Positions 54,272 to 62,294 of a stretch of DNA of 64,000 bases are shown one piece after another. Each line of letters starts with the position of its first letter. The stretch's first letter is position 1. A program made the position numbers and the translations under genes. The stretch comes from an uncultured Lewinella sp. (GTDB taxonomy: Bacteria > Bacteroidota > Bacteroidia > Chitinophagales > Saprospiraceae). The notes beneath the pieces were generated by a model that was not told the DNA's origin, searched no databases, and saw only the letters and a program-made list of their open reading frames with translations. The stretch covers positions 124,001-188,000 of the forward strand of contig CALMYQ010000092.1 in assembly GCA_937873655.1 (NCBI GenBank), in the 5' to 3' direction.

Positions 54272-55663
54272 ATGACCATAAGAGAAGCGCTTCAGCTGTT
54301 CAAGGAATCGCTCCAAAGCGAGGAAAAAGAATACACTACCGGCAGTATCAACCGCGCTATTGCGCTGTTGTCCATACCCATGATCCTGGAGATGGCGATG
54401 GAATCGGTTTTTGCGCTGGTGGATGCCTTTTTTGTTTCCAAGATCAGCCCCGACGCGATGGCTACGGTGGGGCTTACCGAATCCGTCATTACGCTTGTGT
54501 ACTCCATTGCCATTGGTCTGAGCACGGCTCCTGTCGCCCTGATTTCCCGGTTTATCGGCGAAAAGGACAAGGCCGGCGCTTCGAAAGTAGCCATGCAAGC
54601 CGTATATCTGGCCATTTTCGGCGCCCTCATTACGGGCATACCCGGCTTTATATTTGCGGAAGACATCCTACGATTCATGGGCGGGAGCGAAAGCCTGATC
54701 GCTTCCGGGCTGGGTTACACCCGCATCATGTTCGGATTCAACATTGTGATCATGCTCCTGTTCCTGCTCAACGGCATTTTCAGGGGCGCCGGCGACGCCA
54801 ATTACGCTATGCGTACCCTTTGGCTGGCCAACGGCATCAACATCATTCTGGATCCGCTGCTGATTTATGGGATCGGCCCATTTCCGGAGATGGGAGTGGA
54901 AGGCGCAGCCATAGCCACTACAATCGGGCGGGGGACGGGGGTAGCCTATCAATTGTTCATTCTGTTCAGCGGCAAGGCCCGGGTGCAATTGCTGATAAAA
55001 GCCTGGCGGCTGGATTTCGAAGTGATCCTGCGGCTGCTGAAGATTGCGGTCAACGGCGCCTTTCAATTTTTTATCGCTTCGGCCAGCTGGATCTTTCTGA
55101 TGCGCATCATTGCGAACATGGGCAGCATTGCCGTTTCCGGGTACACCATTGCTATCCGGCTCATTCTCTTTACGCTGCTGCCGGCCTGGGGCATGAGCAA
55201 TGCGGCCGCTACGCTGGTGGGCCAGAACCTGGGCGCCAAACAGCCCGACCGGGCGGAAAGCTCCGTCTGGCGGACCGCGCATTTCAATACGATATTCCTG
55301 CTTACGGCATCCGTCATCTATCTGCTGTTCACTACGCCGATCCTGTCCCTGTTCGATAAAACGCCTGAGGTGTTGGAAGCCGCTACTTCCACCCTTCGGA
55401 TCTTTGCCATCGGCTATATCTTTTACGGTTACGGCATGATCCTGGCGCAGGCCTTCAACGGGGCCGGGGACACGGCCACGCCGACCATTGTGAATTTCGT
55501 TTGCTTCTGGCTGATGGAGATCCCGCTGGGTTATTTGCTGGCGCTCAGGCTGGATTGGGGGCTGCCCGGCGTCTGTTGGGCGGTGGTGATCAGCGAAACC
55601 ATGCTGTCGGTGATCATTATGGTGCTTTTCCGGCGGGGGAGGTGGAAGACGATGGAGGTTTGA
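54272..55663 (+). CDS. MATE-family efflux transporter
   Basis: The 463-residue inner-membrane protein has about twelve hydrophobic segments in two homologous halves. SINRAIALLSIPMILEMAMESVFALVDAFFVSKI is the typical MATE opening, and GAGDANYAMRTLWLANGINIILDPLLIYGIGPFPEMGVEGAAIAT and GAGDTATPTIVNFVCFWLMEIPLGYLLA are the conserved inter-half motifs. Such carriers export cationic or hydrophobic compounds using sodium or proton gradients. The N-terminal 25 residues are a charged cytoplasmic extension. Confidence 0.93.
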   Translation: MTIREALQLFKESLQSEEKEYTTGSINRAIALLSIPMILEMAMESVFALVDAFFVSKISPDAMATVGLTESVITLVYSIAIGLSTAPVALISRFIGEKDKAGASKVAMQAVYLAIFGALITGIPGFIFAEDILRFMGGSESLIASGLGYTRIMFGFNIVIMLLFLLNGIFRGAGDANYAMRTLWLANGINIILDPLLIYGIGPFPEMGVEGAAIATTIGRGTGVAYQLFILFSGKARVQLLIKAWRLDFEVILRLLKIAVNGAFQFFIASASWIFLMRIIANMGSIAVSGYTIAIRLILFTLLPAWGMSNAAATLVGQNLGAKQPDRAESSVWRTAHFNTIFLLTASVIYLLFTTPILSLFDKTPEVLEAATSTLRIFAIGYIFYGYGMILAQAFNGAGDTATPTIVNFVCFWLMEIPLGYLLALRLDWGLPGVCWAVVISETMLSVIIMVLFRRGRWKTMEV

Positions 55664-55693
55664 AAAGGAACCGCTTATGCCTTACTATTGGAG

Positions 55694-56749
55694 TTAATCA
55701 CTGGTGATTTTCCTGGCCGAATAGATCGCCTCGCGCAGCATATTTTCGTTGTTGCGGCTGAAATAGCCCGATCGGTATGAGGATATCCGTCCGTTTGGGG
55801 CAATGATGACATTGGTGGGGAATCCTTCTACATTGTAAAGCCCCGCCACCCGGCGGCCGTTAGGGGCGTGGGTATAGGCAAAACGCTTCCTGGCGGTAAA
55901 GTCACGGACTTTTTCCGCGTTATCATAGCCGACCGCCAGGAACACGACATCGTCTTTCTTACGGAATTCCCTGACCAGGGTATTGAGTTCGGGGATCTCC
56001 TGTTCGCAGGGCGTGCAGCCGATAAACCAGAAATTGAGCACGATGGTCTTACCCCGGTGATCGGCCAGGTGAAAGGTATCACCGTCAAGTGTGGCGATGC
56101 TGAAATCGGGCGCCACGGGATCCTCCGACTTTTCCAACCGGGCTTTTTCCAGGGCGAGTTCGGCTTCATACTCGGATCGTTCCACGACCTTGAACCCGGA
56201 AATATCGAACAAGGACTCGTCAACCGGCGCTTTTTCCAGTGCGCGGGCCTGCACGCGGGTCCTGCCCAGGACGGGGTCGGGAAATTCGAATTCCAGGGCA
56301 AACCCCGGCACGTCGGCTATCGGGCAAAATGCCGGGCCCGCGGCCGGGCTGTACCAGATCTCCAGGCTGTCGGCGCCGATATGGGCAAAGGCCCTGTGGC
56401 AGGCATACCCGGCGATGACTTTCAGGGTGTCTTCGTGCAGGGTGAGTGGGAGCGGAAGCGGGAAGGCTGTTTTGAGGGCGAGGTCCCGGCGCTTTTCCTG
56501 GCGGCATTCGTAATGCAGTCCGGCGCCGAGGTCGTAGTACATCAGGGGGCCTGCCGATCCGTCGGCGTACAGGTCGCGCATGATCACCCGGTTGTCTTTG
56601 ACGGCGGCGATGCATCGCTGCGGCGTTTCGCCGGGGTATTGGGTCTTTACGACGGCGAAGTCGATGAGCAAACTTTCACTGGATTGGCTGAACAGTGCGG
56701 CGGCAGACGCCAGGAAGAAGAAAAACGGGATAAAGATTTTGAATCGCAT
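55694..56749 (-). CDS. Exported TlpA-like thioredoxin-fold protein with N-terminal extension
   Basis: The 351-residue product has a signal peptide (FKIFIPFFFFLASAAALFSQ), an N-terminal beta-rich domain of about 180 residues that I do not recognise for certain (GLPGLI-like features such as VIAGYACHRAFA), and a C-terminal AhpC/TSA-thioredoxin domain whose active site is CTPC (Cys245, Cys248) within FIGCTPCEQE instead of WCxxC. It should act on thiols in the periplasm. The ATG at 56749 was preferred to an upstream codon because it starts the signal peptide. Confidence 0.85.
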   Translation of the reverse strand: MRFKIFIPFFFFLASAAALFSQSSESLLIDFAVVKTQYPGETPQRCIAAVKDNRVIMRDLYADGSAGPLMYYDLGAGLHYECRQEKRRDLALKTAFPLPLPLTLHEDTLKVIAGYACHRAFAHIGADSLEIWYSPAAGPAFCPIADVPGFALEFEFPDPVLGRTRVQARALEKAPVDESLFDISGFKVVERSEYEAELALEKARLEKSEDPVAPDFSIATLDGDTFHLADHRGKTIVLNFWFIGCTPCEQEIPELNTLVREFRKKDDVVFLAVGYDNAEKVRDFTARKRFAYTHAPNGRRVAGLYNVEGFPTNVIIAPNGRISSYRSGYFSRNNENMLREAIYSARKITSD

Positions 56750-56776
56750 AGCTGAAGGTTTATGGAAAATGAACAA

Positions 56777-57448
56777 TTACCGGACATAATAATGTTTGAT
56801 CGCTTCGATCGGCGTGATCTGCATGCCGGTCAGGCCGGCGGCTTCGATGGCGGTTTTTAGGTTTTCGGAGATGTAAATGCCTAAACCTAATAGAGCAAAA
56901 CGAAAAATATCGCAATTGATAACATCTTGTTTCAAAACCATTTTGGAGAAACCTATTCCATAAGGCAGTTGGATTTGATCTTTTGCGATTTTGTAGTCTT
57001 CAAGGGAGTTGATGTCCAGTTTTTCTTTGAAAAATCCGAAATGCGCTCTTATGAAATCTGATCTTTCGAAATCAACGAACTCTTCTTCCACCGGGGGGTA
57101 AAAATAAACCAGATAATAATTGAATTCAACACCTTTATGAAACACCCTTGCCGGAAAAACCTGGTGGTTAGGTAGGGAAAAATCCTTCATTAAATTGAAA
57201 AATTTTGGAGATATTGTAATCATTCGAGAGTTAACAAAAACGTTATTCAACCAATCCGTTTTCCGAGCTTTAGCTTCCAATTTAAATGCAGGTGGAACAA
57301 AACTAAAGTCAACGCGATCTTTGAGAGGCAATTTACTTATGGACTCATATTGTTCCGTTGTTGAAAACTCGGTGACTATGGTCTGGACCTGACCGGAAAT
57401 ACCGATTTCTCGCAGATCTGTTGAATTAGTTATTCTATAATAATGCAT
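56777..57448 (-). CDS. Predicted immunity protein (DUF1629/Imm11-like)
   Basis: The 223-residue cytoplasmic protein has no signal peptide. Its general form, a beta-rich N-terminal half, a central NHQVFPARVFHKGVEFNYYLVYF and the ending ISENLKTAIEAAGLTGMQITPIEAIK, resembles DUF1629 (Imm11) proteins, which neutralise nuclease toxins. It lies downstream of a lipoprotein with a C-terminal AHH nuclease on the same strand, the place expected of a cognate immunity gene. The gene is clearly more AT-rich than its neighbours, suggesting recent acquisition. The family call is from memory; the role is inferred mainly from context. Confidence 0.65.
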   Translation of the reverse strand: MHYYRITNSTDLREIGISGQVQTIVTEFSTTEQYESISKLPLKDRVDFSFVPPAFKLEAKARKTDWLNNVFVNSRMITISPKFFNLMKDFSLPNHQVFPARVFHKGVEFNYYLVYFYPPVEEEFVDFERSDFIRAHFGFFKEKLDINSLEDYKIAKDQIQLPYGIGFSKMVLKQDVINCDIFRFALLGLGIYISENLKTAIEAAGLTGMQITPIEAIKHYYVR

Positions 57449-57753
57449 GACAACGCGCTTTAAAGGTCAAAAGTAACCGGATTGACTCATAATGGTATGA
57501 AGACTAAGTTATAAACGTGGATATCACATAAGATCTCAAGTCTTCAAAGTCAAAAAATCAAATCGGATTCGAGACTAAAGAAACTGAAAGCTATTTTCAT
57601 AGAAGTACTTTCTGTTTGAAAATAATTCGACCCAACCAGATCAACTCAACGATTAAATTATCAAATCTGTTCTTCGTGGCTTGTTCTCAAGTCTTTGAAA
57701 CCTTAATGATTGCATACAATTGAAATTATATGGTTGGGTCGAATTGATTATGG
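57449..57753. other. AT-rich gap between toxin and immunity genes
   Basis: No gene is visible. It contains the 122-bp inverted-repeat element listed separately and a 10-bp direct repeat, CTCAAGTCTT, at 57535-57544 and 57686-57695. It probably also holds an independent promoter for the immunity gene. Confidence 0.45.
57624..57745. repeat. 122-bp element with perfect 15-bp terminal inverted repeats
   Basis: AATTCGACCCAACCA at 57624-57638 is repeated exactly in inverted orientation at 57731-57745, with 92 AT-rich bases between. It begins 8 nt after the toxin stop codon. It may be a small non-autonomous mobile element, a recombination remnant, or a large hairpin ending the toxin transcript. Confidence 0.6.
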
Positions 57754-60060
57754 TTAAAAAAGGTCGTTAATTTTTGTATTTGGATTCGAAGTTATTACAT
57801 CTTTTAAAAAATTTGACAACTCACGGAGTTTTTCAGATGCAATATTAAATGGAATGTTGTTAAGACCACCATATTGGGTTTCAAGAGAAAGCTGAATCTC
57901 ATTAAGCTTTGCTTCCACAAATGCATCATACTGCGGATGATTAGCATGCACCCCATCAGGACTCGTATCTGCCCGGTACTTGGTTACCGGAAGCCCGTTA
58001 TCCGGATGATTCATGTGCCAGGGATAATCAACCTGTTTTCCTTTTGCCGCTCTTTGTACCAGAGGATGATCACTTTTGTTCCACGGGATTACATGGTGCG
58101 CTTCGAGGGAGCCATCCACGATATTCAAAACTTTTCTAAGTCTGCTGCGTTGACCGAAGGTAATTTTTGAATTTTTTACAGCAAAAGACAGGTTGTGCAG
58201 TTTATTCTGATACTTGACTATATATCCGGCCCATTTATTTGAAGTACTTACCCATCCCACAAACGGAAGAGTCGCAGCCAAGCTGAAAGATGCATTTTTC
58301 AAATCTCCTTCCATTACATAAAGAACCCCATTTATAGCATCAGCAGGTTCTCCTGCACCGGGGATGAACCCTATAATGTCTGCTGCAGCATGCACTTGAA
58401 ACAGGGCTACTTTCCAATGTGCTACTAGCTGAAGTTGCCAATCCGGCCATCCAGGATGGTCTTTCTTCAGCAAGGTATATTCCAGGGTGTAAAAAAAAAT
58501 ATAGGCGGGATCACCCGGACCCGAGGCCGCTTCATCATCGATTAAAGGAAATTCAGAGGCATACCGGGAAAGGATCGGTTCATAATCTTCATAATCCGTG
58601 GAATTTCCGACACCGGCTTTATCAGAATCGATAACCAGCTTTGAAGCCAATTTTGCGGCTTTCAGTTCTGTTTCTCCAGAATTGTTTTGTTCGATCTCCT
58701 CATAAAATACCTCTATCTCGGCCATTAACTCCGGATGAGCAAACAAATAAGCCCCCTGTTCCCCATTCAGGCCCAGTTCCAGCATCAGGTTCCGGGCCTT
58801 GACAAAGCTGAAGGAGTTGAACCCTTTGGAAATATCAAGCACGCCTGCGGCATACATCTGGATAACGGCGGCCGCCATTTCCAGGCTTGCAGGGCTGGTT
58901 TGATTTGGCGCCCACATGGCGAAGAAGTTCAGAACGTCGCTGTGCCCTTCTCCCAGCAGCCAGGCCAGTTCTGCCGAACCCAGCGGGATATCCCCCGTAA
59001 CGGCGCTGATCTGGTCGCAGAGGGCGACTACCTCGGCGTTGTTGCCGGCGCTGCCGGGTTCGCCCTGGGTTGCGCAGGCCTCAAAAAAAGCCTGAAGATT
59101 GGGGATGCCGAGGTTGTTGAGGCCAGGGTTGGCCAGGGCAGGATTGCCTGCATTGGGATCCTGCGGATCCGGGGTGATGATGGTATTGGGGTCGGGCCAC
59201 CACCCGGTGGTTCCCTGGGGGAAAATGGATGGGAGTCCGATGGCGGGGTTGGTTCCGTCACAGGGATAGACAACCGTTATAACCACATTAAATTCATTCC
59301 AGCCCGCGGGGCATTCCCTGAAAGATAATTCTTCATTCCCCGGATCGGACTTTATTGCATTTGTCAGTGGCATGACGCATATGTCGACCTCTACCTGATC
59401 ACTATTCCCGCAACGAAAGCCAAGAAGTTCTTCGGATGGCAACAACTCGTCTTTATGGAGTTCGAGCCAATTATTGATATCGGGATCGCCGGTTCCGAAC
59501 AGGGTGGCGTCGAAATAATTGAAAAAGGCCGACAAAAACTTGATATTGCTGATCAGCGTGGGGTCGAGATCCGGAAATACGGATTTAAGGTTATTTCGAT
59601 CGAACAATGCAAAATACGGAGGATCGTCGGGAGAAACCCAGGTGAGGAGCAGTGCGCTCACCGCCTTTTCATCCAGCCGTGCAAAAGGCGTAATAACCAG
59701 GTGTTTGTCGCCTTCCACTGAAAGATAAACCTCTGCCCGGCTCCAGAACGGGTACCCCAATTGGTCGATCATGGCCGGAACGAAATGCATCTCCTTATTG
59801 AGCAGCAGAATGCGATCAATCACGATATTGACCAGTGAATCGGTGTAGGTGCGGAACGAAAAGCCGTCCAAAAGATAGGGGTGCTTTGACTCGGCGAATC
59901 CAATGTCAAAAAAGTCTTTTTCAGGACCGGCGAGCAGGTTTTTGGCTTCTTGGGCAACGCTCATCTCTGGGGTGTTTTCCGGGTAAACGGCGTCTTTTTT
60001 ACAGGATGACACCCAGATCAGCGCAAAAAATAACGGGAAAATCCATTTTAGTTTTTTCAT
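57754..60060 (-). CDS. Lipoprotein polymorphic toxin with C-terminal AHH nuclease domain
   Basis: The 768-residue protein starts with a lipoprotein signal (FFALIWVSSC) followed directly by KKD, near the surface-export signals described for Bacteroidota lipoproteins. The middle (about 20-560) is not recognised. At about 575-625 lies GFIPGAGEPADAINGVLYV followed by ATLPFVGW, a pre-toxin motif seen before many polymorphic toxin tips. The last 125 residues contain EAHHVIPW (AHH near 654-656), HMNHPDNGLP and GVHANHPQYD, the pattern of AHH nucleases of the HNH/EndoVII superfamily. The tip's DNA is more AT-rich than the rest, suggesting cassette exchange. I chose the ATG at 60060. An immunity-like gene follows downstream. 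Confidence 0.82.
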   Translation of the reverse strand: MKKLKWIFPLFFALIWVSSCKKDAVYPENTPEMSVAQEAKNLLAGPEKDFFDIGFAESKHPYLLDGFSFRTYTDSLVNIVIDRILLLNKEMHFVPAMIDQLGYPFWSRAEVYLSVEGDKHLVITPFARLDEKAVSALLLTWVSPDDPPYFALFDRNNLKSVFPDLDPTLISNIKFLSAFFNYFDATLFGTGDPDINNWLELHKDELLPSEELLGFRCGNSDQVEVDICVMPLTNAIKSDPGNEELSFRECPAGWNEFNVVITVVYPCDGTNPAIGLPSIFPQGTTGWWPDPNTIITPDPQDPNAGNPALANPGLNNLGIPNLQAFFEACATQGEPGSAGNNAEVVALCDQISAVTGDIPLGSAELAWLLGEGHSDVLNFFAMWAPNQTSPASLEMAAAVIQMYAAGVLDISKGFNSFSFVKARNLMLELGLNGEQGAYLFAHPELMAEIEVFYEEIEQNNSGETELKAAKLASKLVIDSDKAGVGNSTDYEDYEPILSRYASEFPLIDDEAASGPGDPAYIFFYTLEYTLLKKDHPGWPDWQLQLVAHWKVALFQVHAAADIIGFIPGAGEPADAINGVLYVMEGDLKNASFSLAATLPFVGWVSTSNKWAGYIVKYQNKLHNLSFAVKNSKITFGQRSRLRKVLNIVDGSLEAHHVIPWNKSDHPLVQRAAKGKQVDYPWHMNHPDNGLPVTKYRADTSPDGVHANHPQYDAFVEAKLNEIQLSLETQYGGLNNIPFNIASEKLRELSNFLKDVITSNPNTKINDLF

Positions 60061-60135
60061 ATCTCGTGAAGTTTTAGTTACTTTGGCCTTCACAGCAAAT
60101 TTGGAATTCCCGGTTATATTGAAATTGAACTGCCC

Positions 60136-60170
60136 GGAATAAAAGTTTCCCTACGGGAATAACTTATTCC
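60136..60170. promoter_or_regulatory. Palindromes in the divergent toxin/HTH promoter region
   Basis: GGAATAACTTATTCC at 60156-60170 is a perfect palindrome with 7-bp arms. An overlapping TTCCCTACGGGAA lies at 60147-60159 and another GGAATAA at 60136-60142. Such repeats fit an operator for the adjacent XRE-type regulator, controlling itself and the toxin gene. Confidence 0.55.
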
Positions 60171-60203
60171 AATAAAGAATAAATCGCGCAAAATTCTCCA
60201 GGT

Positions 60204-60449
60204 ATGAATATCAGTGCCCGTATCAAAAAACGGCGGCTCGAAATGAATTATTCCCAGTCCTACGTCGCAACCGCAACAGGAATCAGCCAATCCTATTACA
60301 ACAAGATTGAAAACGGCCAATGCCGTCGCCTGTCATTCGGGTTGTTGACCCGGATCGCTACCGCTTTGGAAATAGAGGTCGCAGTACTTGCGTCCCCCCC
60401 CCCCCCGAGATTTCCGCAACTCCGGATGAAGGAACCTCCAACCGGATAA
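60204..60449 (+). CDS. XRE-family HTH regulator interrupted by a poly-C tract
   Basis: The first 63 residues form a Cro/C1-type helix-turn-helix domain (ISARIKKRRLEMNYSQSYVAT, then GISQSYYNKIENGQ). After ALEIEVAVLAS the frame enters a run of 13 C (60394-60406) and ends at 60449 in an unstructured tail. In another frame the DNA after the run encodes PPEISATPDEG and then a coiled coil (IKRLEDELNYLRYRLDGLEGRL) with a stop at 60515-60517. With 11 or 14 C the two parts would make one protein of about 103-104 residues. The gene is divergent from the toxin. It is either phase-variable or affected by a homopolymer sequencing error. Confidence 0.75.
   Translation: MNISARIKKRRLEMNYSQSYVATATGISQSYYNKIENGQCRRLSFGLLTRIATALEIEVAVLASPPPPRFPQLRMKEPPTG
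60394..60406 (+). repeat. Run of 13 C inside the HTH regulator gene
   Basis: Thirteen consecutive C separate the HTH domain from a coiled-coil region that is in frame only if the run has 11 or 14 C. Tracts of this kind mutate by slipped-strand mispairing. I saw no other C or G run of similar length in the window. Confidence 0.85.
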
Positions 60450-60561
60450 AAAGACTGGAAGACGAGCTTAATTACCTGCGCTATCGTTTGGATGGATTGG
60501 AGGGCCGATTGGGGTGAGCCCAAAGCAAATGATAAACGAGAAATGGCTGCTTATCCCCCGG

Positions 60562-61353
60562 TCAGAAATACACTGCCGTCTCCGCGCTGATCAGCCGGTG
60601 GTCCGTCGGGATAATGATGCATTCGGCCTGTTCGATATTGCGGGTAAACCGGAGCGCTTCTTCTCTTTTGATCATATCGTCTTTTTCGCCCAGTACCAGG
60701 CGGAGCGGGATCTTTCCTTTCCGGAGGGCGAGTTTGATCTGAGCCGGCCGGACGGGAAAATGCCCCATGGCCGCCCAGGTATGCATCATCCGCAGCCGGC
60801 GGGCTTCGTTGGTCCAGTGGTAGCGCAGGTACTTCAATCCGAAACCGCTCATGATGCCCAGGCTGTAGGCTCTTTCTGCGATCCGGAGCGCCCATTTTCC
60901 GCCGGGACGGGAAATCCGGGTGAGCCCCCTGCGAAACCAGGCGGGAATCCTGCTGGCAACCCACATATCGCGCGTGGCCAGTCCGTCGGGCGCAAACAGG
61001 GTGACGCCGGTGAGCCGGTCGCCCAGTTCGGGTGTAAGCGACAGGGCCAGCCGCCCGCCCATGCTGTATCCTACGCAGTGAAAATGCTGGGCCGGATGCC
61101 TGTCGGTGAGCTTGTCAATCCATTGCAGGGCATCGGGGCGTTTCCAGACCGGCGGTTCCCAGACGGTTTGCCCGTGCCAGGGCAGGTCGGGCGCCAGTAC
61201 GGTCCATTTTTTATCCAGCGCTTCCGCCCAGGTGGCAAAAGCGTGCCCGTCTTCGCCGAAACCATGGAACGCAAGCAAAAGTTCGGGCCCTCTGCCGAAT
61301 TTCCAATAATGAAGTCGCCCCTGCGGCAATTCTATCCAGTCGCGTTCCGTCAT
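60562..61353 (-). CDS. Alpha/beta-fold hydrolase
   Basis: The 263-residue enzyme has the alpha/beta hydrolase pattern: LLAFHGFGEDG (oxyanion hole), GYSMGGRLA with the nucleophile serine (near residue 97), an acidic residue in LGEKDDMI and a histidine in TDHRL near the C-terminus. There is no signal peptide. Family members include MenH-like and esterase or haloperoxidase-like enzymes; the substrate cannot be inferred. It converges with the HTH gene. Confidence 0.88.
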   Translation of the reverse strand: MTERDWIELPQGRLHYWKFGRGPELLLAFHGFGEDGHAFATWAEALDKKWTVLAPDLPWHGQTVWEPPVWKRPDALQWIDKLTDRHPAQHFHCVGYSMGGRLALSLTPELGDRLTGVTLFAPDGLATRDMWVASRIPAWFRRGLTRISRPGGKWALRIAERAYSLGIMSGFGLKYLRYHWTNEARRLRMMHTWAAMGHFPVRPAQIKLALRKGKIPLRLVLGEKDDMIKREEALRFTRNIEQAECIIIPTDHRLISAETAVYF

Positions 61354-61426
61354 GCTGAACCTTAGTTACAAAGGGTTTGTTCTACACATACTTCAGCCGG
61401 TTTGAGCTGATTAATTTGTTGAAATA

Positions 61427-62188
61427 ATGAGATTTTTTCCGCTGATCCTGATTTTCCTGGCACTAAACGCCTGTACCGTAAAAAAATATACCGGGACGAC
61501 GTCCCAACCCGTCAGCCACAAAATGTGGGACAAGCTGCTGAAAGAGCACGTCAACGATGAGGGCTGGGTGGATTATCAGGGATTCATAAAAGACAGCGCT
61601 CAACTGAACGGCTATCTCGACCTCCTGAGCCGCAACCATCCGAACGACGCGAACTGGTCGCGCGAGGAACAACTGGCTTACTGGATCAACGCCTACAATG
61701 CGTTTACCATCAAGCTCGTCGCGGATCATTACCCGGTTGAAAGCATCAAAGATATTAAAAAGGGGATTCCTTTTGTCAATACGGTTTGGGATATCAAATT
61801 TATCCGGATAGAAGGCGCCACTTATGACCTGAACAATATCGAGCACGGCATCATCCGGCCGACCTTCAAGGATTACCGGGTTCACTTCGCCCTGAATTGC
61901 GCCTCCAGGTCCTGCCCCAAACTGTTGAATGAAGCCTATACGGCCGAAAAACTGGACCGGCAGCTCGATGACGCAGCAAGGACATTCCTGGCCGATCCGG
62001 AAAAGAATAAGATCTCTGAAAACAAGGTGGAAGTATCCAGGATCCTGGATTGGTATTGGGGCGACTTTAAAGATAAATTCGACTCCGTGCCGGATTTTAT
62101 CAACGCATATAGCGCGGTGAAGGTCAGTAAAAAGGCGGAGGTGAGCTATCTGGAGTACGATTGGGGGTTGAATGAAGTGAGGAATTGA
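61427..62188 (+). CDS. DUF547 lipoprotein
   Basis: The 253-residue product has a lipoprotein signal (FLALNAC) and a DUF547 domain shown by LAYWINAYNAFTIKLVADHYPVESI, DLNNIEHGIIR and VHFALNCASRSCPKL. The conserved Asn-Ala-Tyr-Asn, His and Cys residues suggest an enzyme-like (cysteine protease-like) site, but no activity is established as far as I know. The stop codon lies inside an 8-bp tandem repeat. Confidence 0.9.
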   Translation: MRFFPLILIFLALNACTVKKYTGTTSQPVSHKMWDKLLKEHVNDEGWVDYQGFIKDSAQLNGYLDLLSRNHPNDANWSREEQLAYWINAYNAFTIKLVADHYPVESIKDIKKGIPFVNTVWDIKFIRIEGATYDLNNIEHGIIRPTFKDYRVHFALNCASRSCPKLLNEAYTAEKLDRQLDDAARTFLADPEKNKISENKVEVSRILDWYWGDFKDKFDSVPDFINAYSAVKVSKKAEVSYLEYDWGLNEVRN

Positions 62189-62203
62189 GGAATTGAGGAA
62201 TCG
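62179..62203 (+). repeat. 8-bp tandem repeat across a stop codon
   Basis: GAGGAATT is repeated three times (the third copy GAGGAATC) at 62179-62202. The DUF547 stop codon lies inside the run, so a change in copy number could alter the last residues. Confidence 0.6.
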
Positions 62204-62213
62204 AGTAACTGAG

Positions 62214-62267
62214 CCTGCCTGCGTGCCGTCGCCATAGGCTTTGGCCGCCGGAGACCGGCAAGGCAGG
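62214..62267. repeat. REP-like imperfect palindrome
   Basis: CCTGCCT-GCGT-GCCG at 62214-62228 pairs with CGGCAAGGCAGG at 62256-62267; the 27-nt loop is GC-rich. It lies between the ends of the convergent DUF547 and hemA genes and shares the GGCAGG word with the 115-309 repeat. Confidence 0.5.
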
Positions 62268-62294
62268 GAATGAAGGAAACACATCTGCGGTATT

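Noticed and set aside
60204-60517. HTH gene as an inactive pseudogene
   Set aside because: The only lesion is at a homopolymer run and both parts remain protein-like, so a slippage switch or sequencing error is more likely than decay.
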